From: Onchidella celtica
Lineage: Eukaryota; Mollusca; Gastropoda; Systellommatophora; Onchidiidae
Assembly: GCA_963931925.1 (NCBI GenBank)
Contig: OZ007576.1
Coordinates: forward strand, 16,771,577-16,835,576
Reading direction: 5' to 3'
Length of the DNA stretch: 64,000 nt
How positions within the stretch are numbered: the stretch's first letter is position 1; each line of letters starts with the position of its first letter. The position numbers were made by a program, and so were the translations under genes. Positions 58,801-64,000 of the stretch are shown here, piece after piece. The notes below the pieces were generated by a model that saw nothing but the letters and a program-made list of their open reading frames with translations, searched no databases and was not told where the DNA came from.

Positions 58801-61800
58801 ATCCCATCGTTTGTTCCTCTCACCGTTCTCTGAGTTCCGCCTTTCTCTGGTTTGCGTGTTTGCTTCACTTTCTCTAGGATATCTCATCATGTCCCAGGAA
58901 TTTCCGTATTGTGACCACCAAGGGTTCCAGAAATTTCTCATAGATGACGGGTTTCCATGTCCCCTGTACCAGTCTTGACTGAAACCAGGTGGGAAATAAT
59001 CCCACATAGACATCCGTTTGCCCCGGATCTCTGTCTGCGTCTTGCTCGTCACGTCTTCAGTGTCACGCTTTTGTCGGTTTTCACCTTCCTCGTCTGTGAG
59101 ACTTGTTTCCCTCGAGTTTCTCCCGAAACCCCACATATTTCCGAACATATTCTGCCTGTCGGACCGGCCCTGAGGATTCCAAGAGTAAGGAAATTGTCGT
59201 TGATGATAAGATGGATAACGTCCCCAGTTGCCACCCATAGTTTGATGACTTTGTTGCCAGGATGGATAAAAGCTGCCAAATCCTTGGAACCTTTTCGCTC
59301 GGCTAGACTCGTCTACGTCACGTTTAGTTCTGTCGCTGTTCTTTTGTTCCGCAGAGTCTCTGGGAAATCTGTCCATGTTCCAGTTGTGGTTGTTCATCCA
59401 TGGATTCATCCTATTAAAACTGCCCATGCTGGACCAGTCATTCCATGGATACATGTTATACTGACCATATCTATTGTTCCATTGGTTTCCAAACATTCCC
59501 ATGAAATCATTCCAGCCACTCCATCGTTTCTCCCGCTTAGAATCTTCAGAGACCTCCCGTTTGGCCTTGCTTGATCCATCAATCTGGTTATCACCATCAT
59601 CAGCTGTCCTAGCATTTCTCATCAAACTCCAGTAATTATCAGGCCCAAACCACATAGGGAAATACATTCTAGGCCAGAAACGCCACTGGTGCCACGGTTG
59701 ATAGAATCCGCTACCCCAGTTTCTGCCCCAGCCATTTCCGTACCACCCTGGGTAGAACCACTGAGATCCGAACTCTCTTTTCTCTCTGTGTTCACCGGTG
59801 TCACGTTTATTTCTTTCCTCCTGATCTTTTTCCATCTCGGATACGTCACGAGAAAATCGCCAAGGATTCCTCATGTTACTCTGCCTTTGATGGTCCCACC
59901 AGTTTCCTTGAGGATTCGCAAACCACGGCATTTGTCCCTCCCAGTTTCCAAAGCGGGGATTTGAATTAAAGTTTTTCCAAAATGTGAAACGTTTGTTTCG
60001 ATTCAGGTCGTCCAGCTGGTCTTTTCCTTCAATTTCACGACGGAATCTTTGATAAGGACCGTTGAAATTGTTGTCCCAGAAATGAGAGGGAAATTGTCCA
60101 CGGTGGCTACCTGACCACCAGGGCTGCATGAACCTCCACCCGGAATTGTCTCCCCAGTTATTTCCAGGAAACATATTCCAGTCATACTTCATCCCACGTT
60201 TCTCTCTTGACTCGTCACCAGCATCTCGTTTCTGTCTCGTATTGTCTTCGCCGGTACTTCTGTAGTTTCTCATCCAGTTTTGTGAATATCCATTGTTCCA
60301 GGAATTCATATAATTTGGATAATTTGAGTACCAATTGAATCCACGGGAAGATTCTGGGTATCGACTTCCATACCATTTGTCTTGATTCATCCAGTTGTAG
60401 TTGGACATCCATGGACTGGCATTCCAGAAACGTTTACTTCTCTCTGAGCCCTCAACTGCAGTATTTCTCTCTTGACGTGTCCTCGTCCCACTGATTGAAT
60501 CTGCTCCATTTCCCGCTGCTCGTGGCGTTCTCATGTAGCTCGGCATTCTGTTCCACCCGTAGTTGTTCTGGAAGGGAAAGTTATTCATATTTCTCGACCA
60601 TGCAGGACTATTGCTGTATTGAGGAGGCCACCAGCTGTTCCCAAAACTGTTGAACGGATTTGAATATTCATAATTCCAGCCACTTTGTCGCTCATGGCGA
60701 GTGGCATCACCAGTGTCTCTCTTCTCCCTGAGTAAGTCTTGATCGTCAGCCTGACCTGATCTCCTCTGATTTCTCATGAACCCCCACTGGGAATTCCCAC
60801 CCCATGGATCTCCCATTGGATCAGACATCATTCGATGGTAGTTATTGTCCTGGCCGTGGTTGTAGTTTTTCCTGTACCAGTTCCGACATCTGACCGCTCT
60901 GCTGTTCTTATCACTAGAACTTGTCTGAGAACTGGAGGATTCATCAACAGAGGACTCTGACTGCCCGGCTGCGGCTCTTGTCGACCTGAGCATGTTCCAA
61001 CCTCTCCAGGGTGACCAGGCTGGTGTGGGCGTTGTCCACTCTACACAGTCATGGTCATCTCCGTACAAGTTCCACCAGTCATTCCAGCGTCTGTCACGAT
61101 TGTCCAGTGACGTAGCGCTACTGTCGGCAGTGCCATCTCCCGCATCAGCTTCTCTCTTCATCCGAAACTGCTGATTGTTGGGCATACCGTAACCATGCAC
61201 GGAGTTCCAGATTGTGGGACAAACCACATCCCAGAATGTTGGCGACATCCAGTTTCCTCTGAACGACTGTTGTTGCTGATGTTGGCCGCTCCAGTCATCC
61301 CATCTCTTGTCTTTGTCCATGTCTACACCAGTGTCGCGTTTCTCTCGCTCTCCACTTTCTCTGGGATATCTGAACTGATTCCAGTACATCTGACACCAGG
61401 GATAGGCAGACCAGGTCATCCAGTGCCACATTTGCTGATCTGGGGAGTACGCACTATTCATAGGACTGAACTCTCCCCACCACCTTTTCTCTCGTTGAGC
61501 ACCGTCTGCGTCTCTTTTAAGTCTCTCTTCAGCCCTGCTTTCCTCCTCACCAGCGTTCGAGTCTCCATTGACCTGTCTAACAAACCGACTATACCAGGCT
61601 TTCCACATGTTGCCCAATCGTCCAAGCTTGCCGCCAGTGTCACGCAGAGAGAACATAGATCTAGGGCTGCCTCCAAATGTCTCTCTCCATTGGTTCATCC
61701 AACCGGGAAAGCCCATCTGTGGTTCCATCACACCCACAGGTCTCATGTGTCCTCTATCAAACCCAAACATATTTTTGCTAGACCAGCCAGGCCCAGGTGA

Positions 61801-63780
61801 CATCACAGAAGAGAAAAACGTTCTGGGCACCAGAGGATCACGGGGTGGTTGCTGTTGGAAATTCTGATACCCATAGGTGAACGGCTGTTTAACGTGTCCT
61901 CCACGCCACATGAAACTTGGTTGACCAGACTGAGGATATTTCCATTCCGCACCTGGGCTGTCCATGTAGTTTCTCGGCCAAGCAGGTTGAGTGAGGAAAG
62001 AAGAAGTTGGTACATTTCCACCCGACCATCGATCAGACGTAAATCCATGCATATCATTCCTCCCCTGGTTCCAGCGTGAGGATCCTGAGTTTAGTTGTTG
62101 CTTCCAGTTGTCCTCAGATTCAAATTTGCGTGCGGCACTTCTCCAAACGCTGTCTTGTTCATCATCTGAAGATGATTGGCCATCTTTAGAGTAATCACGT
62201 TTAAAAGGTTCACTTTCATCACTGCGTTGTTCGCGTATGGCATCGGTTCCAGAAGGATCAAGCTCCGTATCATCTGTACTTCTTTTTCTCCTGTAACTCT
62301 GGAATCGATTATACCACATGTTGTTTTGCCGCTCGGGGTATCTGTTAATCATTGAATTCATCCATGGATTTGAACCACCGGAGCCTCCATTATACCAGTT
62401 TCTGAAGTTTGTTGAGCCAGTTCTCCACGGCATCTGCCAGTACGCACTTCTATCCGCCATAGTAAAACGTTTCTCGCGACTGCCATTTGTTGTTTCTCCA
62501 TCATTTTCATCCATTTCAGTTGTTTCTTTCGTCCATCTCATCATGTCGTTCCAGATTTCTTCAAAGTCTATAGGATCTGTAGCATTTCCATCCGTGCTGT
62601 TGTTATCTTCTTGCCAACTACTCATCAGCATGGATTCCCACATAGCATTGTCCAACATCCAGGCCATCCACATGTCCCACGGCGTCATACCAAATCCTGG
62701 AGGGGGAGGCATCATGGCGTCCCACGAGTCGTCATCTGTATTGTTTCCCTTGTCTGCAGTCTCATTGAGTTTAGAACTTTCATCTTTCTTATCCTGTTTC
62801 GTCTCTCGTCTCTGTCTCGTGGTCTCGTCACTCCCTAGATCTACTTCCATTTCAGCGGCCAATCTTTCAGAAGCTTCATCTTCTGGTTGTCTCTTTCTCC
62901 TGCCCACCATTCCCCAGTTGGGGATTCCTCCAAACATCCACGGATCAAATCCGAATACGATAGGATAACCTAACACCGGCATCTGAGCGGGCATCCATGT
63001 GGGTCCTTGGCGCACAACATTTGGGTTGGGGGTCGGCTGTGTGCCAGAATCAGCGGAAGATTGACTCTTTCCATTGCCGAACACTCTCGTTCTTTGCGTG
63101 CCCATGTTATTTAAACCGTTTTGTTTGGCAAAGTTTGCAACATTGTTTGGCCTGTCCTGTGACATAGTTCTACCCTCTCCTAGCTGCTGTTGTCTGAATA
63201 CATTGTTCAAAGGGCGAATCGGAGTTGGTGTGGATCCTCTGGCAGTCTCAGAAAATGGTCTGAACAAACGGTGGTAGTTACTGAAGTATGGATTGTTGTT
63301 GGTGTCGACCGACCTGTCACTCTGAGCGTTTTCGGAGTTCTGGCTCTGGCTCTCCACGGATCTCCTGTAACGTGGAAAAGGTGCCCCGCCCATTGGACTC
63401 ATATCCATCCCTGGCCATTGTGGCTGGGGAAACATCGGGCCTGAACTGCCAAGTCGTTGATTGGGAATCCCACCAACTGGACCTGAAACCCCGCCCATCT
63501 GACCGGCGATAGGAGAAGGCGCTCCGCCAACACCTCTCAGCCCACCCTTCATCCCCCACCACATCCAGGCATCAGGCTCTCCCCAGGATTCTGTGTATTC
63601 ACCCTCATAACATTCATCTTTGCCCCGACACAGATTCTGACGTCCACTGGTGGGCCCCGTGCCATAGGAATCTTTAGGCAACCAAGGTCGCTGTTGTTGT
63701 TGTTGTTGTGGTAGGTTCTGAAGATACCATGACCATTCCTCCTGTAAACGTCTCTCCATAGCCTGGCGAAGTTCTCGATC
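52873..63780 (-). CDS. Giant Trp-rich, furin-site-punctuated polyprotein precursor (5' end off-window)
   Basis: I recognise no described family. The exon probably starts at 63780 after a good acceptor (TTTGTGTCATTTCAG); the frame stays open to the right edge but its upstream part is T-rich and has no convincing start. About 3635 residues follow in one exon. Residues encoded by 63780-61483 (about 766) are a divergent Met/Pro/Gln/Gly-rich region with a CRGKDEC pair and dibasic sites. From 61482 to the stop are 37 units of about 65-100 residues. A unit has a Trp/Asn/Gly/Tyr/Met-rich segment, usually starting W; an R-[YF]-x-R site; an acidic spacer; R-x-K-R; a short D/E-T/S spacer; and a second R-E-K-R-type site. 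One segment (48 residues, from about 58190) has seven Trp. Cys occurs only in units 1-3. The cleavage grammar implies secretion and release of about 37 peptides, each of about 45 residues; the signal peptide should be upstream. Function unknown. Confidence 0.85.
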   Translation of the reverse strand, partial: DRELRQAMERRLQEEWSWYLQNLPQQQQQQRPWLPKDSYGTGPTSGRQNLCRGKDECYEGEYTESWGEPDAWMWWGMKGGLRGVGGAPSPIAGQMGGVSGPVGGIPNQRLGSSGPMFPQPQWPGMDMSPMGGAPFPRYRRSVESQSQNSENAQSDRSVDTNNNPYFSNYHRLFRPFSETARGSTPTPIRPLNNVFRQQQLGEGRTMSQDRPNNVANFAKQNGLNNMGTQRTRVFGNGKSQSSADSGTQPTPNPNVVRQGPTWMPAQMPVLGYPIVFGFDPWMFGGIPNWGMVGRRKRQPEDEASERLAAEMEVDLGSDETTRQRRETKQDKKDESSKLNETADKGNNTDDDSWDAMMPPPPGFGMTPWDMWMAWMLDNAMWESMLMSSWQEDNNSTDGNATDPIDFEEIWNDMMRWTKETTEMDENDGETTNGSREKRFTMADRSAYWQMPWRTGSTNFRNWYNGGSGGSNPWMNSMINRYPERQNNMWYNRFQSYRRKRSTDDTELDPSGTDAIREQRSDESEPFKRDYSKDGQSSSDDEQDSVWRSAARKFESEDNWKQQLNSGSSRWNQGRNDMHGFTSDRWSGGNVPTSSFLTQPAWPRNYMDSPGAEWKYPQSGQPSFMWRGGHVKQPFTYGYQNFQQQPPRDPLVPRTFFSSVMSPGPGWSSKNMFGFDRGHMRPVGVMEPQMGFPGWMNQWRETFGGSPRSMFSLRDTGGKLGRLGNMWKAWYSRFVRQVNGDSNAGEEESRAEERLKRDADGAQREKRWWGEFSPMNSAYSPDQQMWHWMTWSAYPWCQMYWNQFRYPRESGEREKRDTGVDMDKDKRWDDWSGQHQQQQSFRGNWMSPTFWDVVCPTIWNSVHGYGMPNNQQFRMKREADAGDGTADSSATSLDNRDRRWNDWWNLYGDDHDCVEWTTPTPAWSPWRGWNMLRSTRAAAGQSESSVDESSSSQTSSSDKNSRAVRCRNWYRKNYNHGQDNNYHRMMSDPMGDPWGGNSQWGFMRNQRRSGQADDQDLLREKRDTGDATRHERQSGWNYEYSNPFNSFGNSWWPPQYSNSPAWSRNMNNFPFQNNYGWNRMPSYMRTPRAAGNGADSISGTRTRQERNTAVEGSERSKRFWNASPWMSNYNWMNQDKWYGSRYPESSRGFNWYSNYPNYMNSWNNGYSQNWMRNYRSTGEDNTRQKRDAGDESREKRGMKYDWNMFPGNNWGDNSGWRFMQPWWSGSHRGQFPSHFWDNNFNGPYQRFRREIEGKDQLDDLNRNKRFTFWKNFNSNPRFGNWEGQMPWFANPQGNWWDHQRQSNMRNPWRFSRDVSEMEKDQEERNKRDTGEHREKREFGSQWFYPGWYGNGWGRNWGSGFYQPWHQWRFWPRMYFPMWFGPDNYWSLMRNARTADDGDNQIDGSSKAKREVSEDSKREKRWSGWNDFMGMFGNQWNNRYGQYNMYPWNDWSSMGSFNRMNPWMNNHNWNMDRFPRDSAEQKNSDRTKRDVDESSRAKRFQGFGSFYPSWQQSHQTMGGNWGRYPSYHQRQFPYSWNPQGRSDRQNMFGNMWGFGRNSRETSLTDEEGENRQKRDTEDVTSKTQTEIRGKRMSMWDYFPPGFSQDWYRGHGNPSSMRNFWNPWWSQYGNSWDMMRYPRESEANTQTRERRNSENGERNKRWDQQYRWNPSFFNWQTGPFSSWNFPWRNGPGFGNRFMWNSGRYGRETDETETESRNRSDVGSDERVKRWGWEGGNWPQWWRNWPGRQWGSHSSMFPWNGDWSSMGGQWSNSRYPFSRYSRESQDDGHGRTKREVEDQSREKRWWGNGRQFPWHHGTQWSPYDFNSYTNWYNGPRWGGSMSNSMRYPRETEQMDSRNKRDTENREKRWWGNGGQFPWYQSGQGNPYSDFNSYTNWYNGPWWNRGQGMWNSMRFPRESEQMEKESRDKRDTSGENREKRWWGYDRQFPWYQSTQRNPYDFYNYRNWYNGPQWNGDMWNSMRFPWKSEQTELRNKRDTSGENREKRWWGYDRQFPRYQSGQWNPNRDFNSYANMYNEPWWNRGQGMWNSMRFPRESEQMEKESRDTRDTSGEKREKRWWGNNRQFPWHQRTQWNPYEFSSYRNWYNGPDWNGDMWNSMRYPRESEQIQKEPRNKRDTIEENREKRRSGYGRQYPWYQSRQMSPYDFSSHTNMYNGQWWNNGMGMWNSMRFPRKSEQIESRDKRDTSGENREKRWWGYDRQFPWYQSRQMNPYDFSSYTNRYNEPWWNTGMGMWNSMRYPRESEQKEPRSKRDTAGENREKRWQGSGQMPWSMSNYGGNGPQQWNYQWGQNWDGNFWSNRYSNRMNSYMPFRNQWQNNMWNSMRYPRETEDKDVASRTEREAEPSEKVKRWQNSPWSYSAMEGWPYFDTSYQRMNWTPFGNRGWQGPQGWTNDRSNYFSRYYRDASQTDATDRTKRDADTEDRVKRWQRNSWYPESMTTQGRFYNPFHSNFNWQNEWTNYPRSHWNFGTNPEMSSSYRFQRETDQDDHSERRKRDVSDSPKSERWQSLNKTPWAGDRQQGFWNSQNSMNPWNENRGRQFMSGGRSWFPGQSSNWNWRRGSNDMWNWNPAEMTWRIPRHAEEKEDSEAQSNTKRDTDATGGRAKRWQFREGNTWMNPWYNWPNDFVFGSSWFPMSSSSSMSHHWPSYSSSRFFRATDRSGSETSESNERSKRDTEDNSRAKRWYNNFYSQMRGNSWNDGWRNPYMNWNSWSRMNPWWGYDWNSMRYTRNSEYDQERTKRDTQSPPGERQKRWWFDWDQDWINNGYPNWQDSNMYGDNSMYSTVSNMGFGYPYTGGYNYWTSMSRQFPSRYFRNTHQQQQQRNKREVDNTAKDKRWDSFDMMNQNYWDNNGDMNQGWFGPSGLSSTRFWYPWFGQSGAFQNRFYRETSDSQDTGDHERLKRETETVSRDKRFGEWGYPNYWPQQSYFPMNYEYRWGQNPMMYFHRDRWMAPSFGLWYWWYLFSQSRMPWYTGYYWNYPRNTRRVEEMSDGKDDTLAREKREADSDQERQKRWMGGHDFSEGFGNGYGNNWNRNQFSPFFDWRFSGYNRPGFGNQNFPWLRSSMGSGNNWWEGNNFNNWMRRPRDDTSGRTKREVDDTERSKRWYGYGQMYDNNQMQGWGGDYPWRPSQWWNMNTDSFTGSPWGFYPWNSGFRTYSQSSYKRSSDVDEQKADEAVSDRAKRDVDSQTRDKRWWQFGGSGGMLTPQYDSGNGWRGGFRDHWGSNSWYPGYGAYPWTGRSGWMPFQRRDTTETRSKRDVEDATRNKRWWGMDYYSTMMSPSFDWRRGSFNRWGSNSWFPWYRNNFWGGGRSQMPHRGKRDTHNDETTRSKRWWQSGRPDYNMMSGSGWNSRWGGMTSNSQGWRNSWSPNSWSAMSNSFRRPNWNRMGFPNNRASMGGGNFYRYKRNTDESSRTKRMNQWSWYPRSGQFFNNMGQHNTHMWGPVDQRSNWNSGSNRWGYPRGSNWQWNSFMRMPRESVRTTVDKESTRQKRDTSDVSRDKRWNFPGYSPFGFNNQWNSFGGYNPFNSGSFNRWNPRFSNWDRNARFPRESTDSVSGDQERQKRDATEDQTPKTKRWGSYGSRMGGPYNGSGMMQGRYYPFSWQGSSPYSSQSRQRWFPWSSPWNRQW
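56953..58380 (-). repeat. Recently expanded block of seven polyprotein units (units 14-20)
   Basis: Seven units in 1428 bases average 68 codons and are far more alike than the rest: WWGYDRQFPWYQS starts, NWYNGP middle, MWNSMRFPR ends, SEQMEKESRDKR and DTSGENREKR spacers. The DNA is also closely similar, so this is local tandem duplication. Unit 16 has RFPW instead of RFPR, and unit 19 begins R instead of W. Confidence 0.9.
61483..63780 (-). other. Non-repeat N-terminal region of the giant precursor
   Basis: About 766 residues. Glutamine run at 63700-63717; GMDMSPMGG, GRRKRQPEDE and a WDMWMAWML segment; acidic stretches between dibasic sites, for example after RRKRSTDD. It shares Trp/Met richness and furin-like sites with the repeats but not their periodicity, so it may hold older diverged units. 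Confidence 0.6.
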
Positions 63781-64000
63781 CTGAAATGACACAAATAGCA
63801 TTTGGGCGCCCGATAAAGCTCCAGAAATGATCCAACGAATGCTCTCTAAAGCCTCGAAACATCGCATTTTTAATCGTTTTGTCACACTCGATATAAATTG
63901 TCCACAAAAAAGAAAAAGATTTTTAAAAAATGCAAAGGAATATGTGAGTGTGCAGGAGAAAATCCACAATAAGTCGGCAACATGACATTCTGAGTTCTGT

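Noticed and set aside
53212..63512. Many plus-strand frames of 60-216 codons opposite the giant gene
   Set aside because: They are antisense shadows produced by its biased codons (rich in TGG, AAC, GGA), with no domains.
63781..63969. N-terminal extension of the giant protein to 63969
   Set aside because: That codon is TTG, not ATG, the segment is T-rich and ends in a strong acceptor sequence; it is more likely intron.

Overview
The window is animal nuclear DNA: genes split by GT-AG introns, many LINE, LTR, piggyBac-like and Helitron remnants, long minisatellites and one assembly gap. The mix suggests a gastropod mollusc, perhaps a heterobranch. The clues are gastropod-type chemosensory-like GPCRs, a divergent nicotinic receptor remnant and RTE-type LINEs with a C-terminal zinc motif. 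This is inference from family resemblance; no species is identifiable.

Layout. 1-3.8 kb: an open LINE ORF (endonuclease, reverse transcriptase, RNase H) on the minus strand, running off the left edge. 4.88-8.2 kb: a piggyBac-like element with 13-bp ends, holding an inverted-repeat-bounded block with a decayed Helitron fragment. 8.9-10.6 kb: a repeat split by a 1.2-kb solo LTR with a 5-bp target duplication. 10.7-11.8 kb: a nicotinic-type receptor lacking most of its ligand-binding domain. 15.1-19.0 kb: an RTE-like LINE with an intact 1039-aa ORF. 19-23 kb: MITEs, a 200-N gap and a LINE tail. 22.8-23.9 kb (-) and 38.0-39.1 kb (+): two closely related intronless GPCR genes. Between and after them lie a second solo LTR, tRNA-like SINE sequence and minisatellites with units of about 28, 25 and 40 bp. 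44.2-49.2 kb: a four-exon gene for a 133-aa MTFP1 (MTP18)-like mitochondrial inner-membrane protein; its exons are mostly too short to stand out as ORFs. 50.4-51.4 kb: a near-perfect hairpin and a TAATG/TATTG satellite.

The most striking feature fills 52.9-63.8 kb on the minus strand: a single uninterrupted coding stretch of over 10.9 kb, open past its likely 5' splice acceptor. It encodes a repetitive secretory-type precursor. After a divergent N-terminal region of about 770 residues come 37 units of roughly 65-100 residues. Each has a Trp/Asn/Gly/Met/Tyr-rich segment of about 40-60 residues and an acidic spacer, separated by furin-type R-x-x-R and R-x-K/R-R sites. I recognise no described family. 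Its signal peptide should lie beyond the right edge. It looks like a giant polyprotein releasing dozens of Trp-rich peptides, with a role I cannot assign from sequence; self-assembling secretion, glue, silk-like material, defence or signalling are all possible.

The genes do not form a shared pathway. The receptors suggest a chemosensory-type locus with local duplication, and the rest is ordinary repeat-rich invertebrate intergenic DNA.
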